A stretch of 64,000 bases of DNA from Saccharina japonica (GCA_008828725.1 MEHQ01002961.1:1-64000); one strand, 5' to 3'. Positions 20,363 through 33,032 are shown, numbered from the stretch's first letter. A program made the numbers and translations. The notes: generated by a model not told the origin, from the sequence alone.

Positions 20363-22747
20363 CCATACAAACACGACGCAGGTAAACTGTGCCTTCTCGT
20401 TAAAGTGAGTCACCAGAACACTTCGACATTAAAAAAATTATCTTGACCCTTCTCGGTCTATGGACTGTTTTCGACTGTTTCGCTTCGTATAATACTTCGG
20501 CGTACGCACCCATCGACCACCCTCGACAGGTATGCTTTTTTATTTCCTTAGTAAATGCCAACCCCGCCCCCGGCCTCTCACAGGCAGGGCTGATTTGGGT
20601 AACTTGGCCGTTCATGCTGAGGCACAGGCTTGCCATTATTGATTGCTATAGGGGGTACGAGTAGACGTACTGAAACGATCCACATCAACAGCAGCACACA
20701 CACACTGGAAATCATGATAGAGCTCCGTATCCTCTGCTGCTGCACATTTGACTTGCTGTATGCGCTGAATTTGATATGCGCAGCAAAGTCGCAAGATTCT
20801 ACTACTGCTGTGCTGTACATACAGCAGTACAAGCCCACGAACTACTGGATGCGCCCCACCACCACCAGTAAAATATGCTATACCCCAATATCTGGGTACG
20901 CCCCAATACGTTACGTACGCTGTGTGTGCCTGGGTTGCTGGTGCTGGTGCTGGTGCTGGTGCTGCTGTGCTGCTCCTGCTGGCTGCTGGTGCTGCTGGTG
21001 CTTGCTGCTGTATGTAGAAATATGGCACAACTACTGTACACAGAGTAATAACATACAGGTACGGCTTGGTACGGCATGCAATTGGTTACTTGCCGAAACG
21101 TGCCAGCCCAGGAGGCATCCCTTCTTCGTAACGTAAACACTTGCAGCCTCTTGCCCTGGTTGCTTATGTTGGGCGCGAGCATTGCAATACTTGCTCTACG
21201 GTATTTGTCAAATATGTACAGGCAGTGTACATACACAAAGAGTAGCCGTGTCTTATGTCGCTTCGCAAAGTCAGTTTCTGGACAAAAGGCGGCGAGAATG
21301 CGATGTTGGGGTTTGCTATGATATTGGAGGCGTGTTCGGTATTTTTTGGGCTCGCAGCTCGGACCGTGCACATCAGTTTGATCGCGCAAGCTGCCAGTTG
21401 ACGGTGTAGCAACAGTAGTAGACTCTGCTCAAACGGACGGCCCTGCTGCGACTTGGTCAGCCAGTTGGCCAGCTTTGTTGTGGTATCAATTTCATTGTAC
21501 CTGGAGGTCTGTGGATCACGTGCCTCATCAGAGGGCAGCCGGAGTAAATAACCGGGATCCGGGGACGGCCGCATATCGCACAAGGCGGGTGTGGCTCGCC
21601 ACGGAACTCAACGCACACGGGCTGGATCTGCTTGATCTTCGGCTTGACGGGTATGTCGGCTCAGTTGAAGCCGGGGGGGGAGGGTTCTAATATGCGGGAA
21701 ATGTTGACAAATCTCGATCGCGACGCTTTGCCTTGCAGAGCATGAAACATTATTGCGACTTGCTGATAGGTCAGAGCAGTACTACAGCAGTACAGCATCG
21801 GCAGCCGACAACAGCAGGCAGTCGTATTAATAGTCGCACTCGTTCCAGGCATGATATATACATACAGAGTGACGCGTGCAGTACAGTTGTACCTGTCCAT
21901 TCGTCATTTGGGCATGACGTACGTCTGATGTGAGGTACTGGGGTGTGCCCATGTGAGGTACGGTGGGCATAACGTCTGTACGAATTGTCGTGTGCCGGGT
22001 ATATTCTACGAGTATGGGCGAAACATTGTGCTGCACAAGTAAGGTCTGCACACCTGGTATCAAACGTACTACTGCTGTACATATCATATGTACTGGCGAG
22101 GTACTGGTTGTACTGGTTGTACTGGTTGTACTGTCAGTATACCCCTCGGGTAGGTGTTACCGGTACCAGGTACGTGATGATACTTACGCCGTGACGACCT
22201 CTGGTTTTGCAACTCGGGCTCGGTACGTGAGAGGTAACAAAGCTGTCAAGGAAACATGTGGATGTACTCATACTGCATACACACTCTTCTCCCGCCGCTG
22301 CTTGTCGTCTCTACGGGCTCTTATACAATATTGTACTCGTGCTGTTGTACGAGGTTCCCTTTCGGGATGTGGTTGACTTGATTCCAGGGGGTGTCGCAAG
22401 TTGAAAAAGGGGAATACAGGTGGTGTATTTGAACCTATACCAGTATATGCGAAGTTCGTTGGTGTTGAACAGTACCGCTGCTGCTACTGCTTCAGTGCTG
22501 CTGCTGGTGCTGTACAGCAGCAGCACCGCTACTGCTGTACTGCGCGGGTGCTTCTGACATTCAGAGGAAATGCGGGTTGGAATCGTCCAGCTCGTTGTGC
22601 TCAAGATGGCACGCCCGCATACACACCAGAGGCAGTGCTGTCAGCACGTAGCGAGACCACAAACAAAATAGCTTGAAGTACGGCCACTCTACTGCTGTTG
22701 TACCATGGCTGCGACAACGTCAAAAGCTTACGGTGTGATACTACTAC
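20363..22747. other. No gene recognised; CTG/CAG-rich intergenic DNA
   Basis: Contains GCTGGTGCTGGTGCTG-type triplet repeats at 20937-21010 and TACTGGTTGTACTGGTTGTA at 22099-22132, plus many TACTGCTGTA words. Open frames of 130-195 codons on both strands overlap each other and lack domains. Confidence 0.5.
20937..21010. repeat. Interrupted CTG / GGTGCT microsatellite
   Basis: GCTGGT hexamers followed by CTG triplets over ~70 bp. Confidence 0.85.
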
Positions 22748-22905
22748 TGAAGCTGTGTGTGTTCTTCACATAAAACCATCCTTTCTACCCGTCGACATCC
22801 GGCGGACCCAGTGTCCGTGCCGATTCTTCGTCTTAGAGAGGTACCAGTTATGTGGTCACAAAACTACGACCCAGAGATACTACGCTACAAGGCAGTAAGC
22901 AGAGC
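22748..22905 (+). repeat. SINE family 2, body only
   Basis: CACATAAAACCATCCTTTCT, CCCGTCGACATCCGGC, GTCCGTGCCGATTCTTCGTC and GTGGTCACAAAACTACGAC match 4996-5130 in order. The tRNA-like head is missing. Confidence 0.7.
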
Positions 22906-23740
22906 GGACAATGCAATGCCATGTACGACAGGCACGACCTACCCTGCTAGCAATCCAGCTGCATGAAAGAGAAAACATAGAAAAGAAAGAGCGAAAAGGA
23001 AGACATGAAGAAAAAAAGCTGTACGTATAGGTACACAGCAGCAATCAGCAGATAGTTATTATAGCGAAAAATAAAAAGAGAAAAGTTGAAATTGAGCCTC
23101 TCTCGTTGAGACTGACTGCTGTGCTCCTGTTTCCTACATACACGCGCACCCTCATATACACGCAGAAGCGCCGTTTGTGGCTGTCACAAAGGGAAGAGCT
23201 TGACGTGCGGTTGCTGTACAGCAGTGACTGCCTACAAGGGCTGCTGTTGGCAGTGGTACTTTAAAAACAGCAGAACAGAAGGGGTGAAGAAATGTTTAGT
23301 AAATACAATTTGGGGTTTCCGTGGACCTGCTTGGCCTTGTCTGAGCGGAACGGATTCACGTGATTACTTGCCAGTTGCAAGATCTCGCAACTTGTAACGC
23401 CCAGAGCACGCGCCACGGAGCCCGGCCGGGACCCACACTTGCTTCGTGGTGTACACGCGAGCCCCGCAGCCGAGAGCGTGAGAAAAGACCGGCGGCCATA
23501 AGAGAAATGCATAGCAATGTGAAGAACGAATGCAGACTTCGAAGTATTATACTTACACATACTGCAGTAATACGAGTGAGTCAAATACTGTTGTACGTTT
23601 AGATGGGTGGACTCGTATGTGCTGCGGTTCATGTTTACGTCGAATTCGCGTGCGTACTGCTGCTGCTGCTGCCACGGCGTGTAGTCCAAGAACTGAGAGG
23701 AATCACAAATATTAGACAGTTTTATAATAATGTAGGTGTT
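22906..23740. other. No gene recognised
   Basis: Purine-rich at the start, otherwise without recognisable product or repeat ends. Confidence 0.5.
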
Positions 23741-23747
23741 TTATTTT

Positions 23748-24349
23748 AGGGCAGCGGCCAAAAACAGGTATACCTGATCCGTTTGCGGCCAAAAACAGGT
23801 ACATACTTAATATCAAGGGAAGCGGCCAAAAAAAGGTATACCTGTTCCGTTTGCGGCCAAAAACAGGTACATACTTAAAATCAAGTCAAAAACGCACTTC
23901 ACGTGCCCTGCCATTGGTAAAAAACTCGATGTACCTGTTTTTGCGTCTTTAAAACCCAGGTATACCTGATTTTGTCTACTTTGCTTGACTTTCACCTTTT
24001 TTTTGTCGTTTTTACGCCAATCAGAGGCCCTTCATAGTTCCACCCTATGCCCCCTATACAAATGCCGACGTACGCGGAGACCCCCTCCTCCCTTCGCACC
24101 TCGCACCACACGCCATTTGAGCGACACACACACATTTCTGCCTGCACACCTCCGCCGAAATAATACGAGATAGAAGGCTCCCCTTCGGGATATTCGCAAG
24201 CTGAGAAGGGAGAATACAGCAGCAGGCTTTCGTTCCTCGTACTATTAAAGGAACGGCAGGTTCGTGGGGTGCGTTTTAAACGTGATTTTAGTATGTACCT
24301 GTTTTTGGCCCCGAACGGACCAGGTGTACCTGTTTTTGGCCGCTGCCCT
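23748..24349. mobile_element. 602-bp TIR element with 7-bp target duplication
   Basis: Ends AGGGCAGCGGCCAAAAACAG and CTGTTTTTGGCCGCTGCCCT. TTATTTT stands on both sides (23741-23747 and 24350-24356). Just inside each end the word CGGCCAAAAACAGGTA is repeated, giving compound inverted ends of ~60 bp; on the left this compound block is itself duplicated (23755-23880). There is no transposase. A 7-8 bp duplication and CAGGG-like ends would suit hAT, but this is inference. One-ended relatives lie at 61826-61945 and 63217-63335. Confidence 0.75.
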
Positions 24350-24356
24350 TTATTTT

Positions 24357-25050
24357 GCTGCGGGCGAGCGGGTAGCTGTACATATACCAAGGTAAGCCTA
24401 TCTTTACGTCCACGACGTACAGCTAATGTGTTCCCTATATAGATATACATACATATCGGTACTTGGATACGTGTGATATGATATGTTACGTACATACAGC
24501 AGTAGCTGTTTAAGGTAAAAATTATACCTGGTATCATGCAGGTATGCTATGTAGTATATACCTGGTACATACTACAAAACTTTATCATCACACATGTTTC
24601 CTGGAGACGATGTCAAATTACAGCAGCAGTAGTAGGACTCCTACATTTATAGCACGTCCGGTAGGAAACAGGAGGTGCTGACTCAGCCTTACTTGGGCAA
24701 AGGGAGTATCCTAAGCTACCTTCGTGATCACCGCGTCGGGATTTTTCATCTCCCTGCAAAGCTCAGCTCAGCCTGTCTCTTTCTTAGTGCTCGTTTTCTG
24801 ACGATTCGTCTCTTCACGATATATAAGGCGTCCTGTGCTCCTGCACCCGTACAACAGTATTCCCCTCAGGAGCGCACACCGTTTTCAGTGTGGGTCCACC
24901 GCTTTACCTCTCGGCCGAAATCGTAGGAGCTTTTTGCCTCTTACTGTCGGCGGCATTCTGAACTACAACAACCTGTTACTACGATATAGGGGCTAGGTAG
25001 CAGTTTTTTTGCCTTTTGAGGCAAATACATACTGTTTACATGTCTGTCTG
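24357..25050. other. No gene recognised
   Basis: TACCTGGTAT/TACCTGGTAC words cluster at 24525-24570. CCTGTTTC and GGAAACAGGA words (24662, 24772) hint at a broken mariner-like MITE. No product. Confidence 0.45.
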
Positions 25051-25705
25051 GCGGAGCTCCTTAACCCCAAATCGTTGGAATACCACTTGTGTTGACAGTA
25101 TTTTGGTGGTGATTTTTGGTGATATACCAAGGATTTGAGATTTTTTGGGATTTTGGTCATCGGGTTACACTTTTAAGCCTTTTATCAAAATCAGATTTTT
25201 TGGGTGAGGTACATATCTCCTATACTATAATCAAGTGATAAAACACAACCTCGGAAAAAATGGTGCTATTTACTATTTACCCCCACCGTAGTACATGTCC
25301 TCACAGGTGTCTGCCCTAAAAGTCTGTACTTGCCTTGGGGGCTATCTTATAACCCAAAATCGTTGAAATACTACTTGTGTTCGACAAAACTTTGGTGGTG
25401 AGTTTTGGTGATATACCTAGGATTTTGTATTTGGGATTATGGCCATCGGGTTACACTTTGAGTTTTTCTTGAAATCGGTTTTTGGGTGAGGTACAGAGAG
25501 TGTATAATATAACCAAGTGAAAAACCACAAAACCTAGGATTTTGTATTTGGGATTATGGCCATCGGGTTACACTTTGAGTTTTTCTTGAAATCGGTTTTT
25601 GGGTGAGGTACAGAAAGTGTATACTATAACCAAGTGAAAAACCACAACTTCAGAAACAAAAATGGTGCTATTTATCCCTACCCTAGTACGTGTCGTGGCA
25701 GGTGT
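25051..25705. repeat. Old MITE-like repeats with an internal 117-bp tandem duplication
   Basis: Two diverged copies of a block containing CAAATCGTTGGAATACCACT / CAAAATCGTTGAAATACTAC, CATCGGGTTACACTTT and an ACC(G/T)TAGTACRTGTC end. This resembles the interior and end of the 4-bp-TSD MITE family. In the second, 25416-25532 is repeated almost exactly as 25533-25649 (CCTAGGATTTTGTATTTGGG start). Confidence 0.65.
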
Positions 25706-27802
25706 CTGCCCGAAAAGTCTGTACTTGCCTTGGGGTCTATGTTATTCTTACGCATGAAGCCGCTGAGAGAAGTGGGAATGCTGAGTGAACCCTATGCGCG
25801 ATAAAAAATATGAAGGCAGGTGCCGGGGTGGGGGGGGTAAGGAAGGACACCTGCTACCACGGCTAGTGCTTGAAGTCCAGAAGGCCGCTAGGGAGAATAC
25901 GCCTCCCACGAGTTGATTCGGAAAGCAAGAACGATTGAAAACCAAGTGGGGCTCGGCATTCCCGTAGCTCGGCGACTATACGTAAGCCAATTAATTCGAA
26001 GTTTGTGTTGAATTGACTCTGTCACAAGTACGAATTTTAGACCGTGCCAGTATCTTGTTTCTTACCAACACTGCTAATTATAGATGTCCTTTTCTGGACA
26101 GTAGCTATGGAGCTAGTACTTGATCCAGTCGCTCAGTATCGTGCAAGAATGCTGGCTCGATACTGCCGCGCCGCTTCTGTTTTGCTCAGTACGCACTGAG
26201 AAGTACTTTGTTATAGCTGTACCTGTCATATTGAATAGTAGTCAAAACCCACGATGGACCCAAGCACTATGTTTCCCCCTATGTAAACACGCCATATTTG
26301 GTTCTGATTGCTATGATCCGCCGTAATAGTGTACAATACCATAACTAACCGGATGTGACGGACTCACGCACAAGCGCTATGTATGTATGTACATGGATGG
26401 AGGAGCGTCAGATACTACGGGCGCCGGCGCGTCATACCTCCGCTCTTCGCCCGTCACTCGCGGATTGTTTGAGAGCATACGCCCGCCTTCCACGCGTACG
26501 ACACGCTACCAAATCTATTCAAAATACAATATATTTGCCGGTACGCACAGCATCAATCGCAGTCGTTGCAACTGTTTCCTACTGGCCAGTATCGACATAA
26601 TCAACCCCCCAAATAGTATCAGTGTACTACTGTAAAAAAGGACCAGCATCGGCAGAACTCCAAAAGAAAAAAAAAACGAAATACGAGTCGAAGGCGCAGC
26701 GCTGATTGGATCACACCCGGCGAACACATGTACTGTAAAGGCCAGTACTGTAATGACAGCATGACTCAACCCCGAGAACATGCTGTAACGGCTATTAATA
26801 GCATCGGCAAACTATCAAAAGACGAAAATGCGCTGAGTGTGCGCTTCTGGTCGCAAATAAAAAATAGAGGATTAGGAGGGAGCGGCAACCAAGGAAATGC
26901 TATATCGTGTTTGCTGCGACCGGGAATGAGGCGTGTTGGCTCAGATTCCGGGTTTGAAACATTGGCCTCGACGGAAGCAACGTGACATTGTTTGGTGTAC
27001 AACACGGGACTGTGCTGGTAGCATGGCAAAACGCGCGAACAGACAATTGGCGCTGCTGGTGGTGTACGACCAGTGGTAGGTGGGCTACTCACTTTTTCGT
27101 GGTTTCTCCAGATTCTTCGCCAGGGTTGTCGATTGGGTGGTACGACCTCTGGGAGTCAGCTCTGGAATGAGCGCTTGGTAAGGGGGCTCGTGTGACGCCA
27201 CAGGTGGAGCGGGTGCGGATTTTTCGTTAGCATTTTCCCCGTGACTGGGGCACTGGTTCAACGCCATTGGGTATAGTTCTGGACTGGGCGTTCTCGCTGG
27301 TATTGTACTTCGCGCGTAATCTCGATGGGGCACAGCTAATACTCATAAGTCTCCCGTGCTCCCTCGCGCAACCCCTTAGGAACTGCAACCGTTGTTTTGG
27401 GATATACTACTTGGAAACTCGTAGTGTGGGGCACTTTTTTCAGTAGTCTAAGGGTTTGTAGCGTTGCGCGATGTTATACTGAAGGCGGAGGGGTACGCTG
27501 GGCGTGTAGCCCGTGGGTCGTACATTAACATTTGAATGCCTGTGCATTTCCTAAACGCGGGACCACGGCACGGTAGCGACGCGATACAGCAGTGTTAGAC
27601 GAAAACTACAGACAGGTGATTGGGACATAACGGACCAGCGTTTCACCACACCCAGTTGTTCCGGTGAGAGGCAAACTTGCATGCCACAACACTCAGGCGT
27701 GGTCGAGCGCTTACGCAGCAAGCACTTTTATCGTAGGAATATAAACTCACGGCACAGTGAACTAGTGTCTCCGCTGGAAGTTAGTCGGGTGATATGATAC
27801 CT
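25706..27802. other. No gene recognised
   Basis: About 2 kb with no recognisable gene, RNA or transposon ends. Open frames of 60-108 codons overlap on both strands. Confidence 0.5.
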
Positions 27803-30065
27803 TGGCAGCCAAAACGCAAAGCTGGCAGCCAAAACGCAAAGCGGTCTCGGTCGTGGGTACTCGTACACACTCGATTACTGGTGCAGTAACTACGTCACTG
27901 CTGGGTAATTATGAACAGCAACGTTTGTTTGCAGTTATCGCCGAAATGTGGCGGCAAAGGCGGCGACCGAACGGAGGACCGGTGTCAGGGGCGGATACAA
28001 AGAGATGTCCGCATTGGAGTTGAGTTTATGCGTACGGCATATGGGACAAGTGATCCCCTCGCAGTTCGTCGGGCAAGAGGCAATGTTCTCAGCCTAAGCG
28101 TTCGGTGGTCACGGGCGCGGGTACCTACAAGCAGTCTACCGCAGGGGAAGAAATGGCACCATTGCTAGGTGGAACATGATCAGCGATTGTTGTATTTATG
28201 GCTAACATGTCGCGGCAGGGCGATGACAAGACGTCGGAGAGGTCTCGGTCGCGGGTACCGAACATGTGTTGCACCACGCGGAGTTATCCGGCTGAGCGGA
28301 GACCTTAGCAGCCATATCGTCCCGAGCGGTGTCGGGCGCAGCTGTTCGTAGATTGTCGACTGCAGGGGCACGAATTTCACCATGGATGGGCGGGTCTAAA
28401 TCAGGTGGCCTGTTTTTGCGTTACGCGCCTCAAAGTGGCGGCAGAACTATGAATAAGCGTCCGGGAGGTCTCGGGCGCAGATAAACCTAAAACGCTCCAC
28501 GTACGAGGTTATTATTGTGGCATCGTGAATGTGTTCCTCACGATGCAGAGTTGGTCTGGTGAGGGGAAACGCTTCCATATCTCGTACAGATCGTGATCTG
28601 GATAATCCAGTTCCTCGCGTGCGGTTGTGAGAGGTTGTGCAGGATCTGCATAGTGCAGATCCAACCCAGGAAACGTACGCTAGATCGTGCGGATGATCCG
28701 GGTCCCACTCGGCAACGGTTGCGAAATCATACAAGATCGGGAGTATAGATCTGCCTTGACAGACCGAAACCTTAAAGTGGGACTCTACTATCTGTCCGAG
28801 GTGCGAAAACTTAGCCGCCAAAACATCCGAGCGGTCTCGGGCACGGATAGTCGTGAATGTTGAGCGCAGGGGCAGGAGTTGCACCACTGTGGAGAGGATG
28901 ATGAGCGGCAATACCTGCAATACCTCGCTCCTCAAATGTCGCTGCAAGGCGATGGCACTATACAACGGCACCCTACCGTGGGCAGTGGGCGGTTTTGCTG
29001 GGAGTACGAAGAGGACAACCAGGGCATGTCGCGTGCTCATGTATCACGCGAGACGAAGTTTGAGGGTCTATGCGATGATGCGATGCAGCAGCACTATTAA
29101 AATAACGCGTGATTAGAGTACACTGTCCGTGTGTCCGCGATGGAAGTTGCGTGGCTGCATTCGGCTATAGTGCAACACTAGCTGTTATTGCTGGTACTTG
29201 CGTGGTTGCAATAGGGCGCAGGCAGAGCTCATAATTTCGCCATCCCGCCTCGCTGGATAGGCACGCGAGGGGCCAAAGGCCATGGTACGTGTGTTACTTG
29301 GACCGTACAGCAGTTTTGGGTTGTTGGTGTGCATTAGTCACTGCGCCGTCGCGGCAGGTCGACGATGCGATGCCAGCGGTGCTACAATAAATCTACAAAG
29401 TGCGGTAGTTATGTCATAACGAGACCGAGCGTCTAACCACACCATTCGCAGGATACGGGGTAGTGTTGGCATTGAAAACACCCGAGTGGTCTCGGTCGCT
29501 AATACTCACAAGTAGCCGTCCGCAGGGGCACAAATGGCACCAGCACTGGTCTAAAATGGCGCAGTTATGTTTTTATGTTTCGTGCTCTTATGTCGACATC
29601 TTACAGCGGTACACTGCCGTGGGCAAGCGGCGGTGTTGCTGTGTTACGCAGAGGGGGGCCAAGTCACGCCGCGCGTAGAGACTGGGCCGTACGACGGTTT
29701 TGTGTGCGCTAAGTGTTGTTCACAGCGTTGTTGCGGCAAGGCGATGAAGCGATACGGCGATACTGTTCGAGTCGAGTGCGTGTGTGTGTTAGATTCTATG
29801 CGGTGCACTGGTTGTCGTTTTCTAACAGAGGCGTTCTAAATATTGTTCGCCGATGAGAGAGGTGCAGAGCCAGACTGGATTTGTTTTTCTTTTGACCACG
29901 ATGGAGTGCGGATCATGTCCAGGGTTGCGATAGTATGTGTACAGAGAGCAGATGTTACCTGCCACGTACGTATGACTTGCACCCACCCCACCGCGAAGCC
30001 AGTACATGTGTTTCCTGTCACGTGTCTACAACTTGCGCCCGTGCCACAGCGAAGCAGGTACATGT
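27803..30065. repeat. Degenerate tandem array (GTCTCGG family)
   Basis: Blocks with GCGGTCTCGGTCGTGGGTA-like sequence recur at about 27841, 28114, 28233, 28330, 28465, 28831 and 29489. Each is often followed by CGCAGGGGCACAAATGGCACC-like sequence and GGCGATG..ATACGGC blocks. Unit spacing varies (about 100-650 bp) and units are strongly diverged. It starts with a 20-bp direct duplication (27803-27842, TGGCAGCCAAAACGCAAAGC) and near 29945-30062 holds a ~65-bp tandem pair. A copy of the GATC-tailed family sits inside it. Open frames here are not conserved. Confidence 0.55.
28585..28802 (-). repeat. GATC-tailed dispersed family, copy A
   Basis: On the minus strand: CTCGGACAGAT start, GGCAGATCTATACTCCCGAT, then the core hairpin GGATCTGCACTATGCAGATC and TGCACAACCTCTCACAACC, ending toward CTGGATTATCCAGATCACGA. 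Only a minimal GATC tail. Family described under copy E. Confidence 0.65.
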
Positions 30066-31065
30066 GGCTGTGATCGCGCGGGGACTTCATTCTTTGTGCG
30101 TCCCGACATACGACAGACGTACGTCTGGGATGGTAGTTTCGCGTGCACGGTAGGGGCGAGGGACCCGCCTACTTCACGGACGAAGTTGTGGCCGCCCTGT
30201 ATAGTCTTGTATCATCCTGGTTTCCTGGCTTCGAATACTTGTAGCGTTCGCGGGTCGATAATTTCTCTCAATGGTTGTTTTGACCCAGGAGCGAGGTTCG
30301 ACACAACACAATCCAGCTTGTCCAATAACATTGGGTCGTTATCCGAGTTTTACCCCGGTCGCAATGAAGCAGGTACAAGCATGTGTGAGCTCGTGTTTGT
30401 CTCTGGATGCTTCCGGGTTTTGCGGAATTCACTATTATATTATTAAAACTATATGCTATTCCGGCGGGTACAGTTCACATGAGGCACCCACTTGTTTATC
30501 GAGCGATGATGCGGCCGCGATGTGTACGTACTGCTTCTTTATGTATTTATTTCTGCGGCCGAAAAGCGCATGGCAGATCTCGGTCCCCATCCTTATAGGC
30601 AAGAATTAATGAAAATCCTTGCCCCTTCAGACGCGCGTTCATGATGATCTCTCGATCTTCATCCGGCTAGCTTTCCCATACGACTGTGGTTCTGCATACG
30701 GGGGTAGACAGCAATACATCGACGCCTACTCAACGTTGAACCCGGCAATCTCTCGTCCGGTCAGCTCGTGATGAACTCCAATCTCCTAAACCATTAAAAT
30801 AAAATATCTCAGCTTGTGACAGTGAACGTCTCACCCTACTCAAGGAGCTTCGGTCCGCAGTACGTACTGCTCTTTTATTGTTTTTACTATCCTGGCTTCT
30901 CGGCTTCGCAACGCTATTATCATACAGGTCGAGTGTTTTTTCCCCCACCGAGGTTGGATATTTTGGGGCATCGACGGGGCTAGGCGATAGACAATCCGAT
31001 ACCTCGCACTCCCAACGACAAAGACGCGAGCAGCAAGCCGAATGGAACCTTGGTAGACAACGAGT
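30066..31065. other. No gene recognised
   Basis: Unassigned. A minus-strand open frame (30730-31092) runs into the MITE at 31066 and has no domain. Confidence 0.5.
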
Positions 31066-31144
31066 GACGCATGCTATGGTAGAGGTGCACATTTTGTTTT
31101 CTGAAGCTCCTCACTTGAGCTCTGGACCAATAGTAAGACTAAAC

Positions 31145-31583
31145 GTTATAGTACCACTTTGTGGCTCTTTTTTCTTCCCGACTTTTATTTCGGCAACCAA
31201 AGACAAAGGCTGTGCAGCAGCAGTGCCTATGGCCAAAACAACATAGTACTCGTATGTATTCAAAATTTGGTACGTATTATTTTCGTATACGTACCCGGTG
31301 TACGTCATACGTACATATTATACGTATCGTTCTCGTATATAGTGCAAGGCATGTATTATCGTAAATATTTGCGGAACAATAAAAGAGCAAACCAAGATAA
31401 TGGCGTATTGTGCCTGGCATCATCTCAGGGGTCAGATGATGGCGAGACACCCCTTTTTGTTGGATTTTTCAATCTTGTGGAACATAGTGGCCAACTTTAT
31501 GCTCCATACGAGGGGTACACCCATTTTCTTTGGCACTATGTTGCTGATAAGATTATGAACGAGCCACAAAGTGGTACCATAAC
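31145..31583. mobile_element. Nested TIR element, 23-bp ends
   Basis: Left GTTATAGTACCACTTTGTGG plus CTC, right GAGCCACAAAGTGGTACCAT plus AAC: 22 of 23 bases pair. 439 bp, no recognisable protein. Inserted in, or captured by, the larger MITE. Confidence 0.65.
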
Positions 31584-31724
31584 AATGATTTTGGAGGAAA
31601 TTGTAAAGGTTACCCTACCCGATCAACAATCCCATGGCCTAAGTATATATTATGAAAAATATCGCATCACAATAATTAACTTCCGACGATTTTGGGTTAA
31701 GGCTCCTCACTTGAGCTCTATACC

Positions 31725-31829
31725 ATTACGGGGGGCCATAGTAATCAGGACCTAAGGTACACACAAAAACCTATATATTTAACTACTTTTACTACTAATA
31801 TTTGGTCCTGTTTACTATGGTCCCGTAAA
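31725..31829. mobile_element. Nested small MITE with ATTACGGGG / CCCGTAA ends
   Basis: Left ATTACGGGGGGCCATAGTAA then CAGGACC; right GGTCCTGTTTACTATGGTCC then CGTAA. Same family as 9085-9188. Confidence 0.6.
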
Positions 31830-32029
31830 AATAATACGTCAAAAACTGATGATGGAGGAAACTGAAAATTCTACCCAATCAACAATCCCATGGCCTAAGT
31901 ATATTCCGAAAAATAGTGCAACACAAGAATTGTTGTATTCCGACGATTTTGGGTTAAGGAGCCTTTAATAGGCCATTCAGAAAAGGTTTCAGCCAAAAAA
32001 ATGCTACCTCTACGATGGTAGCACGCGTC

Positions 32030-32705
32030 GAGTTACGACTGGAGGCACTAGATTGCGTGCCGCAAGCATTCAAGTTTATTCTCGAACACTATTGGTACTA
32101 CTGTAGCACCTGCTGGACGCCCCGACCGAGTGTATATTGGACTCGGGATCAGTTTCGGCGCGTGAGGGAACTTCTTGGGGTGAATCAGTTGACCAGCATC
32201 GCCGTCCACGGTGCACCCGTACGCGTCAACAGCGTTGGTTTCCCGGACATCTCAGAGACCTTACAAAACGGATGACGTGGATATTGATGAAGGGTGCAGG
32301 ACGACGTTTGTTTCGGACTCGGTTTGATTCAGGGTGCAGGACGACGTTTGGTTCGGGCTCGGTTTGGTTTAGAGCCGCACACCGTGTGCAATGGGTGACA
32401 GCTGAGAAGTATCTGCAACACACCAGTTTGTTATCTGCGCGAGGGAAGGTGATCATTGGCGGCTTTCGGTGTTGAGCCGGTTTCATTACATTCGCCCTTT
32501 TCAGGATATACATTGGATGTAGTCTGCGCAGGTAAAAAAATGGCCATATATCACAGGGCAGCATCAGACAGATAAGTCTCCCAAATAAGCAAGGCCGAAA
32601 CGACGTTCGACGTTGCAAGAGTTCCGAAGTTCAGGAGGGTTGGCGACGCCAGCCGGGAAAGGCGGTGCCAATTTTTATATCCCACGCTATTGTAGTGCTG
32701 CACCA
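32030..32705. other. Unassigned; short coding-looking stretch and a 45-bp tandem pair
   Basis: 32140-32275 (plus) is open and reads like protein (RELLGVNQLTSIAVHG segment), but no exon boundaries or family could be set. 32288-32365 holds two units sharing GGGTGCAGGACGACGTTTG and TCGGTTTG. No gene is called. Confidence 0.3.
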
Positions 32706-33032
32706 GACGTGTGCTACGGTAAAGGTAGCACTTTTGGGCTAAATTTATTTCCGAATGACGGGGCATTCAGAACTGAACAACTTATCCCACACTAATTCCA
32801 AGTAGTTTGTCCCCAAAATCGTAGGACCAGTTCTTAAGGGGTTAACCCAAGATCGTCAGAATATCATTCTTGTTTTGCAATCTGGTTTGCTGTCGTATGC
32901 CAAGGCCGTGGGATCTGTTCATGGTGTTGCTCTTTCTTTTTTTCATCAAAATATGGTTTTGGGTGGGATTTTGAGCTCATCAAGTGAAGAGCCTCAGAAA
33001 GATCATGGTGCACCTCTAGCGTAGCATGCGTC
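32706..33032 (-). mobile_element. 4-bp-TSD MITE with a piggyBac-like half copy inside
   Basis: Ends GACGTGTGCTACGGTAAAGG and CTAGCGTAGCATGCGTC. Inside, 32785-32843 carries TTCCAAGTAGTTTGTCCCC and a GGGGTTAA end of the 89-bp TTAA family. Its right terminus coincides with the start of the 2.26-kb tandem duplication. Flanks ACCA/ACTA match 3 of 4. Confidence 0.7.

Larger units (their letters stand above)
31066..32029. mobile_element. 4-bp-TSD MITE expanded to 964 bp by nested insertions
   Basis: Left GACGCATGCTATGGTAGAGG, right ACCTCTACGATGGTAGCACG plus CGTC, flanked by GAGT on both sides (31062-31065, 32030-32033). Other members are ~250 bp. Here two further inverted-repeat elements lie inside (31145-31583 and 31725-31829), and parts of the MITE interior (CTCCTCACTTGAGCTC, CCGACGATTTTGGGTTAAG) appear twice. 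Confidence 0.8.

Noticed and set aside
30730-31092. 120-codon minus-strand ORF
   Set aside because: Runs through the end of a MITE and has no recognisable domain.
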